A stretch of DNA of 64,000 nucleotides from Flavobacteriales bacterium (GTDB taxonomy: Bacteria > Bacteroidota > Bacteroidia > Flavobacteriales_F > PHOS-HE28). The stretch spans positions 62,001-126,000 of the forward strand of contig JADKFY010000006.1 in the NCBI GenBank assembly GCA_016717305.1, read 5' to 3'. The position numbers were made by a program, and so were the translations under genes. Positions 19,701 to 27,472 of the stretch are shown in pieces (positions within the stretch are counted from its first letter, which is position 1; each line of letters begins with the position of its first letter). Below the pieces are notes generated by a model that was not told the DNA's origin, did no database searches, and saw only the letters and a program-made list of their open reading frames with translations.

Positions 19701-20649
19701 GGGCAAGGGCGCGGTGCTACGTCCTTGCGGCGTTACCGGATATGGTGCAGCGTCTGCTGCGAGTGGTTTCATTGCCGAGTACTTCCCAATTAGTGCATAC
19801 ACATGGGGCATCCCTTCGGAACCCACGATCAACCATCTGAGCCAATGTGAGTATTGGACAATTGACCGCAGCGTGGGTGTTGCAAACCCTGTGGTTGAAT
19901 TGACTTGGCTTGCACCCAACAGTTGTGGGGTCACCTTATTGCCGGACCTGCGCGTTGCCCGCTGGGATGATGCGGCCTCCATCTGGCGTGACCGTGGTAA
20001 TGGTGGAGCGACCGGCGTGCTAGGTGCGGGTACGATCCCAACCGCTGCTATTCAATCCTTGTTCAATGCCAGCCCTGGCCCAACACCATGGACCTTGGCC
20101 TCCATTACGTCGGAGAATCCGCTACCGATCTCACTTGTCCAGTTCAATGCCACACCAGAAGGTGAAGTTGTCCGGTTGGAATGGGTCACGGCATCGGAAC
20201 GGGACAACGCCTACTTCACCATAGAACGAAGCAAGGATGGGACCAACTTTGAACCAGTCATGGATGTTCCCGGTGCGATGAACAGTACCAGTACCTTGAA
20301 CTACACCGAACTGGACCGTGAACCCTATTCCGGGCTCAGCTACTATCGTTTGCGCCAAACGGACGTGGATGGAAATACGACATACTCCAATGTGGTGGCG
20401 ATCATGATGGGTGCTCTGAACGAGCGTCCATTGGTGGCCTTCAACAACGGTGGTGGTCTTACGGCATTGCATGGCTTCCCATCTGGCAGCAGGTTCGCAC
20501 TGCAGGACATGACAGGGCGCATCATAGTGGAAGGCTCAACGACCATAGAAGGCCGGACTGAACTGCAAGGTTTGGACCTCGCCCGCGGTGCTTATCTCTT
20601 CCGTCTGCTGAACGGCGACCGGACTGAGAGTACCAAGTTCGTTTATTGA
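16774..20649 (+). CDS. Large secreted protein with Calx-beta domains and T9SS C-terminal sorting domain
   Basis: About 1,290 residues. The signal peptide core (VILLVLGSLAMNVVGQ) lies about 50 residues from this ATG, so the ATG at 16852 (MRNCRQHRG) is a serious alternative start. The promoter position favours 16774, the usual signal-peptide shape favours 16852. Domains: a jelly-roll-like N-terminus; two Calx-beta modules with the TVMETAG and DNDVTP/GDDD boundaries; a lamin-tail-like section (VIVGVNANDF, EIIITDNGYE); a low-complexity N/T/G-rich beta region (NWDDVQVP, NVNGPVNLAGTN); a fibronectin-like LVQFNATPEGEVVRLEW block; and a T9SS type A tail ending STKFVY. A surface or extracellular protein, possibly adhesive. 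Exact role unknown. Confidence 0.88.
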   Translation: MIKVNVGMTSERADHSSFVPVMKGSAMRNCRQHRGIAIVSFSGIRNVILLVLGSLAMNVVGQGVEDFENIPTTSPTTYTNRTWTGTDGVTWTAEGARTDQTLNTKAICFGTSGNRWVTSPIYAGGMGTLAFDYVRGFTSGTARTIQVWVNGTQIGGNIAVSTSSDTPVSYSQAINIAGNVQVEIRSISGGQVRVDDITWTPFTAGPTITFTGATASAGEAAGSVTINLAISPATVAAATVTVRLTNGAGCTYGAPPNDYQTTPAAAGAPLTFTLTVPIGSTGESFTIDINDDIATEFNETITCRILSVTGGLAIGTPIQQVFTIIDNDVTPTVNFSTLSITVMETAGLQNFSLSIFPAATAAGTITIQVTNGPGATYGGGQDYLSNPGIFGGFITVPFALGATSAGFTITVLNDALVELTETVNFTVTAVSAGNAVGGSNGSVLTIGDDDSPPTVLSPGDLVIVGVNANDFACSGGPVGGYDLVSFFCFKPIVPGTEIIITDNGYERCNAGQWGNSEGTVRMTRTGIAIPAGQVITFRMQNLAGPTNVTSFAPDGAWTCASLNAPVGGVFATAVALNSGGDQLFFMQGGLWGSGTAPANVYAHNATYTGTILYAFSSNPSPNWTASCGGSGSQQSNLPPGVECFSMAPTSSSDWGKYDGVVTAATQRDWIIRIDNTASWTPYLSCANYNSMGNSWVSAPMLPIIVAPFVPGRWRGTTDYDWFNCKNWDDVQVPLPTTDVTIDPLFSVSHCTVGLNPGVNPGGTGVCASITMTNVGGAARTLTIAPNSGLNVNGPVNLAGTNTGTLLLTMGTNTILNAVDLNLSSNITTFSQFSNANNVGLANFTGNVNLNLGGYINLTNGNLDIGGDWSNFENETRFIDTGSRVRFIGALPQTITIATGDEYFSTLVLNKSAGALTLNNPVRIRTSLDLTSGLLNTSNPAGLVTLLASGTTTNASNTSFVNGPMQKIGNTNFSFPVGKGAVLRPCGVTGYGAASAASGFIAEYFPISAYTWGIPSEPTINHLSQCEYWTIDRSVGVANPVVELTWLAPNSCGVTLLPDLRVARWDDAASIWRDRGNGGATGVLGAGTIPTAAIQSLFNASPGPTPWTLASITSENPLPISLVQFNATPEGEVVRLEWVTASERDNAYFTIERSKDGTNFEPVMDVPGAMNSTSTLNYTELDREPYSGLSYYRLRQTDVDGNTTYSNVVAIMMGALNERPLVAFNNGGGLTALHGFPSGSRFALQDMTGRIIVEGSTTIEGRTELQGLDLARGAYLFRLLNGDRTESTKFVY

Positions 20650-20662
20650 GTGACCTTCTCCT

Positions 20663-22273
20663 CTACTCTTCTACAAGGTCAGCAGAGGCTTCCTCCACGA
20701 CCGTGAACTCGTTCGCCATCGGATCCAAGATCTGCAACAGTTCATCCAAGTAGTTGAGGCCAAATGCGGCAAGATCCGGAAGGATATTGTCCCGTCGCTC
20801 CTGTAAGCCGCCGCCGGGAAATACCGCAGCATGGATCTTTTCGATCCGACCCAAGGCCGTGGATTGCTCACGTTTTGCAGCACGTAGAAAGCCTTTTCCG
20901 ATCCGGTCAATGCCGTGCATCGCACTTGATCGGCGAGCTTCAATGGAACCTTGCAAGTTGGGATCGATGATCGCCGTCCGCTCCAAAAGACCATGGTACA
21001 ATGCCTTCAGCTGCTCCTGCTCGGCCTTCATGTCAATATCAAATGTCGCCGTCCTTTTCGCAACCAACGACGCGGTCTCCGAAACTGGTGCGAAGAGTTC
21101 TTCCAATGAAAGGCCCAATTCCTTCCACTGCCGCAGGTGTTTGCCACTGATGAAGGCCGCACTCGTACGTAAAAGGATGGCCGGCATCGGAACTTGCAGA
21201 CCTTGAAATAGCCAACGCAGTTGGAGCCAGTAAGCCAACTCGCCGCCGCCGCCCACATAGCCAACATTCGGCAACACGGTCTCTCGGTACACTGGACGCA
21301 GCAGCACATTGGGAGAGAATCGTTCGGGATGGGAATTCAATTCCTCCAGCAGTCCGTCCAGCGTGAATGTGGGACCGCCATCGAGCACCACGAACCGGTC
21401 GTCTTTTAGTTCTATTCTTGAACGAACTTGCGGCGACAAATAGAACAGGTTGATCTCTCGCGCGTGCGCTTGCACCTTGTAGCGATCCTGCAACTTTTCA
21501 TTGGCGTATGAAACGCTTCGTTGTCCAACTTGATTGATCAACTCCTCCTGCATGGCCGGTATGAAGAGCCTTTTCAACTCCGGATCATCGCCGTCCAAAC
21601 AGATCACTCCGAAGCGACCGAACAAACTGTTCACCAAGAGTCGCGTTGCCCTGGCCAAGGTGTATTCTGGTCGGTAGCATTCACGGATCAGTTCCTCCAT
21701 GGCTTGGGCATGTTCGCCGGCACCCAACGAACCAACGGCTTCCTCCACGACCCTTTCGATACCATCCAATCGCATTCGACCAACAGCACCTTCTGCTTCT
21801 CCTGGCCACACCACTTTCTTTCCTTTGAACCACGTGTGATCGATCTCCGCACGATCATGGTCCTCGGTGGCCATCCAGAAAATGGGTACCACCGGTTTCC
21901 CGTTCCGTTCACTGGTAGATCGTTCGGCCAAACGGATAATGTTGAGGATCTTGAACGGCACATAGAGCGGTCCACCGAACAAGCAAAGTTGATGGCCGGT
22001 AGTGATGGTCAAACAGTCCGCTTGGGCAAGGCGTTCCAAATTGGCTTGCAGTTTTGCGTGTTTGGGTACATCGTTGTATTGCTGCTGAAGCACATGGCAC
22101 AGGGTGGATCTTGCTTCCCTGCTGAAGGATCGGGACGCGGCGGCCTCCATCAACCCTTCCAATGATGGCAAGTGCGTGTAGTGCTCGCGCAGTCCGGGAT
22201 CATTGGCCAATAGATCCAGTACCAAGGGCGAGAACCGATGGGTAGCGGAGTATGGAAGTGTGTGGATCTGCAT
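20663..22273 (-). CDS. bshC: Putative cysteine ligase BshC (bacillithiol biosynthesis)
   Basis: 536 residues, the usual BshC length. BshC adds cysteine to GlcN-malate in the last step of bacillithiol synthesis. Visible family blocks: TITTGHQLCLFGGPLYV, VVPIFWMATEDHDRAEIDH, FGVICLDGDDPELK, LLRPVYRETVLPNVGYVGG, GELAYWLQLRWLF and a C-terminal coiled coil (about 440-500) ending near YLDELLQIL. The start at 22273 (MQIHTLPYS) gives the family N-terminus. The frame extends further upstream across the divergent gene's promoter, which is unlikely to be coding. A TACCTTTG box lies eight bases upstream. bshA and bshB are not in the window. Confidence 0.92.
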   Translation of the reverse strand: MQIHTLPYSATHRFSPLVLDLLANDPGLREHYTHLPSLEGLMEAAASRSFSREARSTLCHVLQQQYNDVPKHAKLQANLERLAQADCLTITTGHQLCLFGGPLYVPFKILNIIRLAERSTSERNGKPVVPIFWMATEDHDRAEIDHTWFKGKKVVWPGEAEGAVGRMRLDGIERVVEEAVGSLGAGEHAQAMEELIRECYRPEYTLARATRLLVNSLFGRFGVICLDGDDPELKRLFIPAMQEELINQVGQRSVSYANEKLQDRYKVQAHAREINLFYLSPQVRSRIELKDDRFVVLDGGPTFTLDGLLEELNSHPERFSPNVLLRPVYRETVLPNVGYVGGGGELAYWLQLRWLFQGLQVPMPAILLRTSAAFISGKHLRQWKELGLSLEELFAPVSETASLVAKRTATFDIDMKAEQEQLKALYHGLLERTAIIDPNLQGSIEARRSSAMHGIDRIGKGFLRAAKREQSTALGRIEKIHAAVFPGGGLQERRDNILPDLAAFGLNYLDELLQILDPMANEFTVVEEASADLVEE

Positions 22274-22281
22274 TGGGCGGA

Positions 22282-22289
22282 CAAAGGTA
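22282..22289 (-). promoter_or_regulatory. -7 element (TACCTTTG) immediately upstream of bshC
   Basis: On the minus strand TACCTTTG ends eight bases before the bshC ATG. If transcription begins about seven bases downstream of the box, the mRNA would be leaderless or nearly so. It argues against the longer upstream reading frame. Confidence 0.45.
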
Positions 22290-22391
22290 TCCGCAGGGCG
22301 CCCAGCCCGTTTTCGCAATTGCAGGACATTTCCACTGAACGTGCGACCCGTACTTTGGCCTTGCCTTTCCCCAAACACCTTACCAAGAGCG

Positions 22392-23693
22392 ATGCGACCT
22401 GTCCTTTCCACCCTCGCCTTTTGTGCTGTCACGCTACAGGCCCAGCTCACGATCAACGGCCCCATGCCGGGCCATACCGATCTGTTGGAGGCCACGATCT
22501 GGATGCAATGCTTGGGACCATGCACCGCTTACATGGAGTTCTGGTCCATTGATCGGCCGGATAGCGTGTTACGTACCGAGGAATTGATCGGTGATTCCAA
22601 CAAGGCGTTCGCAATGGACCATGTGATGCAGCCCGTTGTTCCCGGCACGACCTACGGCTACCGCCCAATTGTGAACGGTACACGGATCGATGTGGGACAA
22701 GCACTCACCTTCACAACACAGCCGATATGGAAATTCCGGAACGATCCGCCCGCGTTCTCCATGGCCTTGGGAAGTTGCGCGTACATCAACGAGCCCGAAT
22801 ACGATAGGCCGGGTCGTCCTTATGGAAATGGATACGGGATCTTCAATGCCATTGCGGACAAAAAGCCCGACCTGATGCTCTGGTTGGGCGATAACATCTA
22901 CCTGCGCGAACCGGACTGGGGCAGCCGAACAGGGTATCTGCATCGCTACACACATACACGGTCCACACCCGAGCTCCAGCGCTTGTTGCGGAGCACAAGC
23001 CATTATGCCGCATGGGACGATCACGATTTTGGACCCAATGATGGCGATGGAAGTTTCGTGAACAGTGCGCTGGCTCGTGAAGTGTTCGACCTGTTCTGGC
23101 CCAACCCCACCAACGGCGTACCCGGTGTAGGGGGTGTAACCACCACTTTCAGCCACCTTGATGTGGACTTCTTCCTATTGGATGATCGAACCTTTCGCAC
23201 GCGTTCGGACCTGAAGACCTCTCCTACCGCCATGCTCGGTGCCGCGCAGATCGACTGGCTGATCAAAGCCTTGAAGTACAGTGATGCGGCATTCAAGCTC
23301 ATCGCCGTTGGTGGTCAAGTATTGAATGATGGGGCCGTTTTCGAGAACTATTCGACCTACCCGGATGAACAAAAGGAACTCTTGCGAAGGATCGAAATGG
23401 AAGGGATAAAGAACGTGGTCTTCCTAACCGGTGACAGGCACTTCAGTCAGTTGAGCACCTTGGTGTTCATGGATGGCCGCAAAGTGCACGACCTCACTGT
23501 TTCACCGTTCACCTCTGGGGTTTACTCACCCACGGAGATAAATTCGTTGATGGTTGACGGGACCTTGGTGGTGGAGCAGAATTTCGGTACGCTCACATTC
23601 ACTGGAGCCAAGAACGAACGCACGATGAAGATCCAGATCTTCAATACCAAGGGTGAACAGCTCTGGGAAAAGGCGATCGAACAGGAAAAGTAG
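22392..23693 (+). CDS. PhoD-like metallophosphatase / alkaline phosphatase D family protein
   Basis: 433 residues. A signal peptide (MRPVLSTLAFCAVTLQAQ) is followed by a fibronectin-like N-terminal domain of PhoD proteins and a metallophosphoesterase domain: FSMALGSCAYIN, DLMLWLGDNIY, HYAAWDDHDFGPND and VVFLTGDRHFSQL. The Asp, Asn and His ligands of a PhoD-type Fe/Ca centre are all there. It probably removes phosphate from phosphodiesters or monoesters outside the cytoplasm. Start 22392 gives the signal peptide; the frame upstream overlaps bshC and is not signal-like. It is divergent from bshC with 118 bases between, and convergent with the nitroreductase gene 16 bases downstream. Confidence 0.9.
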   Translation: MRPVLSTLAFCAVTLQAQLTINGPMPGHTDLLEATIWMQCLGPCTAYMEFWSIDRPDSVLRTEELIGDSNKAFAMDHVMQPVVPGTTYGYRPIVNGTRIDVGQALTFTTQPIWKFRNDPPAFSMALGSCAYINEPEYDRPGRPYGNGYGIFNAIADKKPDLMLWLGDNIYLREPDWGSRTGYLHRYTHTRSTPELQRLLRSTSHYAAWDDHDFGPNDGDGSFVNSALAREVFDLFWPNPTNGVPGVGGVTTTFSHLDVDFFLLDDRTFRTRSDLKTSPTAMLGAAQIDWLIKALKYSDAAFKLIAVGGQVLNDGAVFENYSTYPDEQKELLRRIEMEGIKNVVFLTGDRHFSQLSTLVFMDGRKVHDLTVSPFTSGVYSPTEINSLMVDGTLVVEQNFGTLTFTGAKNERTMKIQIFNTKGEQLWEKAIEQEK

Positions 23694-23709
23694 ACCGTGG
23701 CGGTTTCCT

Positions 23710-24297
23710 TCAACTTTTGAACGCACCGAACGACACCAGTTCGTTCAACTCTTTGCGGGTGGTATGAACCTGCTCCCTTTCACGCAAATGGCCTTCTAGT
23801 GTATCAGGGTCACCGGGGAAGCCAACAGCCAGCATACTCACCAATTCCATGTGCTCTGGTATCTCGAATGCAATGCGGGCCAGTTCGGCATGGAAGCCGG
23901 CCAACTGGTGCAGTCCAATGCCCATGGAAGTTGCCTGCGCGGTGAGTTGCGCCAAAGCACCACCCATGTCGTGCCAGGCATGGTAGTTCGGCTTCCCGTT
24001 GTAGGCGAAATCACGCATCACCATATTCAATACGAGCAACGGAGCCTTTGCCGCCCACAACTGGTTCGAAGGGATCAGCGCGGAGAGCAATGCTGCATGA
24101 CCTTTTTGGCCGCGCCGCGTAACCAAGAAACGCCAAGGCTGCTCATTGTGGCTGCTCGGTGCCCAGCGCGCTGCTTCCATCAATAGGGTTACTTCCTCAT
24201 CGGTAATGTCCCTATCGCTGAACGCCCGCGGACTATAACGCGCATTCAGGATCGGATCGATCGGTAGTTGGCTTCTTTCCAAGCGCTCCTCCTTCAT
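23710..24297 (-). CDS. Nitroreductase family FMN-dependent oxidoreductase
   Basis: 195 residues. Family features: N-terminal RYSPRAFSDRDI (FMN-binding Arg/Ser), LMEAARWAPSSHNEQPWRFLV, the central DMGGALAQLTAQATSMGIGLHQ helix, and LAVGFPGD near the C-terminus. It probably reduces quinones, nitro compounds or similar acceptors using NAD(P)H in the cytoplasm; the substrate is unknown. Its ATG overlaps the stop of the YceI gene (ATGA), so the two are probably co-transcribed downstream of the MarR gene, a common arrangement for redox-stress genes. Confidence 0.92.
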   Translation of the reverse strand: MKEERLERSQLPIDPILNARYSPRAFSDRDITDEEVTLLMEAARWAPSSHNEQPWRFLVTRRGQKGHAALLSALIPSNQLWAAKAPLLVLNMVMRDFAYNGKPNYHAWHDMGGALAQLTAQATSMGIGLHQLAGFHAELARIAFEIPEHMELVSMLAVGFPGDPDTLEGHLREREQVHTTRKELNELVSFGAFKS

Positions 24298-24893
24298 TTC
24301 CCCGCCACATCGAAAGTGACCGTGACATCATCGGAAATGGCTTTGTCCGCAAGGTCAGTGAAGATGGATCCAGAACGGTAGTTGACCCCATACTTCGTAC
24401 GGTCGAAAACGATCGATGCCGCCGCGTGGGCCGTGCCATCGTTCATATAGAACAAACAGTCGAAGGTATTCGGCGCGGTAACACCTTTGATCGTAAGATC
24501 ACCCATGATCTTGTAGTTCAATTGTCCCGGTTTGGCATCGGCGATGGGTTCTACAGAAGTGGTAATGAACTGCGCTGTTCCATGGTTCTCCACATCGAAG
24601 AAATCAGGTCCTTTCAAATGGTTCACCAGTTTGGCATTGGTACCTTCATTTTCTATATCAATACATGTGAGTTTGGACATGTCCAAGGTCATTTTGGCAC
24701 CAACTAAACGACCACCTCCAATATATATCACTCCGCCTTGCACCGGCACTTCTCCCGAATGTTCGCCGGTAACTTTGGTCGCCGTCCACAGCACCCTGCT
24801 ACTGGAAGGGTCCACGGCCAGTTCTGCAGCAGCTTGACCCATTGATATCTGAGTGGTGAAGACAAGGACAGTAGAAAGTAACAGCGTTTTCAT
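24294..24893 (-). CDS. YceI family periplasmic protein
   Basis: 199 residues with a signal peptide (MKTLLLSTVLVFTTQISMGQ). The mature part is a lipocalin-like YceI barrel: DPSSSRVLWTATKVTGEH, GGGRLVGAKMTLDMSKLTC, LKGPDFFDVENHGTAQF, MGDLTIKGVTAPNTFDC and FDRTKYGVNYRS. Family members bind polyisoprenoids or similar amphiphiles in the periplasm. It overlaps the nitroreductase start by four bases. Confidence 0.93.
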   Translation of the reverse strand: MKTLLLSTVLVFTTQISMGQAAAELAVDPSSSRVLWTATKVTGEHSGEVPVQGGVIYIGGGRLVGAKMTLDMSKLTCIDIENEGTNAKLVNHLKGPDFFDVENHGTAQFITTSVEPIADAKPGQLNYKIMGDLTIKGVTAPNTFDCLFYMNDGTAHAAASIVFDRTKYGVNYRSGSIFTDLADKAISDDVTVTFDVAGK

Positions 24894-24982
24894 AATGAAG
24901 GTAGTAAGGGCTTCCGGTGCGAGACGAGGAAATGGTTCGGTTAAGGTTCGAGTTGTCGATGTTTTGAAGGAAGATGCCCCCC

Positions 24983-25432
24983 TTAGCCCCGAAGGGTGTC
25001 CAGAATTCGATTCAATGCAAGTGCGTCCTTCTGAGTAAGGTGTTCAATGGTACGCGCCATCGATGCCTGTAGCTCTTTATCAATTTCTGCCAACAGTTTG
25101 GCTCCTTTGGGACTGATGCTAACGAAGACGACCCTTCTGTCGCTTTCACATCGCTCGCGAACAACAAGGTCTTTGGTGATCAATTTATCCGTTAAGCGTG
25201 TGGCATTCGGCGCACGGTCGATCATGCGATCCTTGACGCAATGCATGTTCATCTTCTCACTGGCACCGCGCAAGATCCGAAGAATGTTGTACTGCTGTGG
25301 ACTGATGTCGAACGGTTTGAAGAGCTTCACCTGATCGCTCCTGAACCAATTCGCCGTGAAGAGCACGTTGAGCATCGCCTTCTGCTGCTCATTTTCGAAC
25401 GTGCTCTTGAGTTCTTCTTCTATCCGCCCCAC
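24983..25432 (-). CDS. MarR family transcriptional regulator
   Basis: 149 residues. Winged-helix regulator: dimerisation helices at both ends, a reading head at about 43-100 (ISPQQYNILRILRG, RAPNATRLTDKLITKDLVVR) and the wing ERCESDRRVVFVSISPKG with the conserved D-x-R. It lies 89 bases upstream of the YceI-nitroreductase pair on the same strand, so it probably regulates them, as MarR regulators do for neighbouring redox or efflux genes. The ligand is unknown. A TACCTTTG promoter element precedes it. Confidence 0.92.
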   Translation of the reverse strand: MGRIEEELKSTFENEQQKAMLNVLFTANWFRSDQVKLFKPFDISPQQYNILRILRGASEKMNMHCVKDRMIDRAPNATRLTDKLITKDLVVRERCESDRRVVFVSISPKGAKLLAEIDKELQASMARTIEHLTQKDALALNRILDTLRG

Positions 25433-25452
25433 TTCCCTTTCCGTTGAGGGTC

Positions 25453-25460
25453 CAAAGGTA
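25453..25460 (-). promoter_or_regulatory. -7 element (TACCTTTG) for the MarR gene
   Basis: TACCTTTG on the minus strand, ending 20 bases before the ATG at 25432. It fits TAnnTTTG; no TTG lies at the standard spacing. Confidence 0.45.
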
Positions 25461-25558
25461 CGGCAAAGTATATTCCATGGCGAATATTACGAGGTTGTAT
25501 AGTTGGACAGCATCCCCATTCTGATCGGCATCGGTAAATTCGCACCTTTGAACCTGCC

Positions 25559-26302
25559 ATGCGACATCTTTTTCTTTTTCCGATCTTCATTTCCATGTTG
25601 GCCTGTACGACCGATCCTGCAACGGATAGCGCAGGAACGGAGACGAGTACAACACCCAACACGCCTTCCGTACAAGGGACCACGACTTCCACCGCCGAAC
25701 GTGATAGTTGGCAGAAACCACAGGAAGTGTTCATGCTCATGGGCAATGATCTGCGTGGGCGCACGATCGCGGACCTTGCTGCCGATGATGGCTACTTTAC
25801 CTTCAAGATGATCGAAGTGGGTGCCAATGTGATCGCCATAGACAGTGATCCCGCCAAGCTCGCCAAGATAGAAGAACGCAAGAAGGCGTTGAACCTTGGC
25901 GATGATCGGTTGCGCACTCGGTTGGGTACCTTGAACGATCCCATGCTCGCTCCGGAAGAGGTGGATGCCTGTTTGCTGGTCCATAGCTATGTGCGCATTC
26001 CCGATAAGAAGACTTTCTTCACGAAAGTCTTTCAGGGCACTATGGAGCCGAAGCCACTGTTCATTGTGGAATGGCTGAATTCCGCGACGCCCATCGGTCC
26101 GCCGATGACCGATCGTGTTTCAGCCGAACGGGTGATGGATGAAGTGAGTGTGGGCGGCTACACCGATATTGGCACGTACACCGCCAAGATCCCCTATCAG
26201 GCATTCATCTTCGCATCACGCCAACCGGAAATGGATTTCCCCACAGCTCCCGATGATGAGAACGTTTCGGACGAGGAGATCATGAACGTGCCAATGAACT
26301 AG
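25559..26302 (+). CDS. Lipoprotein with a SAM-dependent-methyltransferase-like domain
   Basis: 247 residues. The N-terminus is a lipoprotein signal (MRHLFLFPIFISMLAC, lipidation at C16) followed by a Thr/Ser-rich linker (about 18-48). The rest is a class I methyltransferase-like fold: IADLAADDGYFTFKMIEVGA (motif I), VIAIDSDPAKLAKIEERK (motif II), VDACLLVHSYVRI (motif IV-like) and FIVEWLNSATPIGPP. SAM is cytoplasmic, so an exported enzyme of this type is odd. It may have lost catalysis or bind another ligand. It sits alone, convergent with the DUF983 gene. Confidence 0.85.
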   Translation: MRHLFLFPIFISMLACTTDPATDSAGTETSTTPNTPSVQGTTTSTAERDSWQKPQEVFMLMGNDLRGRTIADLAADDGYFTFKMIEVGANVIAIDSDPAKLAKIEERKKALNLGDDRLRTRLGTLNDPMLAPEEVDACLLVHSYVRIPDKKTFFTKVFQGTMEPKPLFIVEWLNSATPIGPPMTDRVSAERVMDEVSVGGYTDIGTYTAKIPYQAFIFASRQPEMDFPTAPDDENVSDEEIMNVPMN

Positions 26303-26323
26303 GGCGTTGTTCCGCCGATCGGT

Positions 26324-26737
26324 TCAACGAGGGAGCCAACGCAAGTCCTCCCCGGGCACCGGTTCCACTCCCTTGTAGGTGATGAACATGTTCGCCCAGA
26401 GGATCTTGGACCAGGCATAAAGGATCGGTGCCGAGAGCAACAAACCGCCAAGCACCCACCAAACGGTTGTAGTAGCATCGGTATCCGGGGCAAGTACATA
26501 CACTGCAACGAAGATCGCTATGCACAGTCCCACGGCCAGTCCGTAAGAAACGTACAAGGCACCGAAGTAGAAGCCGGGTTCCGATTCGTATTTCCTTTTA
26601 CATACCGAACAATTCGGCAGCACATCACCTACTTTGGACAGGTCGAAGGGGTTCCGCGTCACAAAGAATTCGCCTTCATGGCAATGCGGGCATTTCTGGT
26701 GGATGATGCTGTATATTTTCTTCTGTTTCGCGAACAT
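26324..26737 (-). CDS. DUF983 membrane protein
   Basis: 137 residues. An N-terminal zinc-ribbon-like segment CPHCHEGEFF with a second pair CSVCKRKY, followed by two transmembrane helices (about 57-82 and 93-112). This is the standard layout of DUF983 proteins, which are small inner-membrane proteins of unknown function, sometimes found near cytochrome oxidase genes. No such neighbour is seen here. Confidence 0.9.
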   Translation of the reverse strand: MFAKQKKIYSIIHQKCPHCHEGEFFVTRNPFDLSKVGDVLPNCSVCKRKYESEPGFYFGALYVSYGLAVGLCIAIFVAVYVLAPDTDATTTVWWVLGGLLLSAPILYAWSKILWANMFITYKGVEPVPGEDLRWLPR

Positions 26738-26817
26738 GGCTGCAATAATAGATTCGTTAGTTCGTGATCAATATCACCCAATAAGCATCATTCCCGGATC
26801 TTGACCCGGACGAACGA

Positions 26818-27384
26818 TCAAAGACCCTCTGTAGGCTTCAGCCGCTCGGCGAACACTTTTCGGAACTTGTCCAATTTGGGCCTTATCACCATTTGGCAAT
26901 AGCCCTGTTCTCCATTCAGAGCGTAGTAGTCCTGGTGGTAGTTCTCAGCCGCGTAGAAATCCGTCGCCGGTACGATCTCGGTAACAATGGGTGAACGAAA
27001 CGCACCGCTTTTGTCCAGTTCGTTGCGCAAGTTCTCCGCTACCCGCTTCTGCTCTTGGTCGTGGTAAAAGATCGCTGACCGATACTGAGTACCCACATCG
27101 GCCCCTTGCCGGTTCAACGTTGTGGGATCATGGGTTTGCCAAAACACCTCCAAGATCATTTCAAGTGTTACCACCAGCGGATCGTACTTGAGCTGCGCCA
27201 CTTCTGCATGGCCGGTGGTCCCGTTGCAAACCTCGCGGTAGGCCGGGTTCTTCACGTGGCCGCCCATGTATCCTGACGTGACGGATCGCACGCCGTTAAG
27301 TTCAACAAAGACCGCCTCCACGCACCAGAAGCAACCCGCACCAAGTGTGATGGTTTGCAATGCGCCCTGTTCGTTCCCTACCAT
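26818..27384 (-). CDS. msrA: Peptide-methionine (S)-S-oxide reductase
   Basis: 188 residues. It reduces methionine-S-sulfoxide in proteins and free methionine. Catalytic motif GAGCFWCVEAVF (C18), the YMGGHVKNPAY block, HAEVAQLKYDP, FWQTHDPTTLNRQGADVGTQ and FYAAENYHQDY are all standard. A cysteine near the end (QGYCQMVI) is a candidate resolving residue. ATG 27384 gives the family N-terminus. The frame is open upstream into the methyltransferase end, but that part shows no homology. It may be transcribed together with the upstream DNA methyltransferase gene, 88 bases away. Confidence 0.95.
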   Translation of the reverse strand: MVGNEQGALQTITLGAGCFWCVEAVFVELNGVRSVTSGYMGGHVKNPAYREVCNGTTGHAEVAQLKYDPLVVTLEMILEVFWQTHDPTTLNRQGADVGTQYRSAIFYHDQEQKRVAENLRNELDKSGAFRSPIVTEIVPATDFYAAENYHQDYYALNGEQGYCQMVIRPKLDKFRKVFAERLKPTEGL

Positions 27385-27472
27385 GCTGCTATGATCTATT
27401 TGACCGTTGAGTACCGATCCTACAGGCAGCAAAGTTCGGTACCCCGATCGGTTCCCTCTCGCTCTGCAACAA

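Noticed and set aside
18927..19982. 351-codon minus-strand frame inside the Calx-beta protein gene
   Set aside because: Shadow frame; the plus-strand reading has domain structure and a sorting tail.
20651..20681. TGACCTT/AAGGTCA inverted repeat between the Calx-beta gene and bshC as a terminator
   Set aside because: Seventeen-base loop, no T run, and it overlaps the end of bshC; too weak to call.
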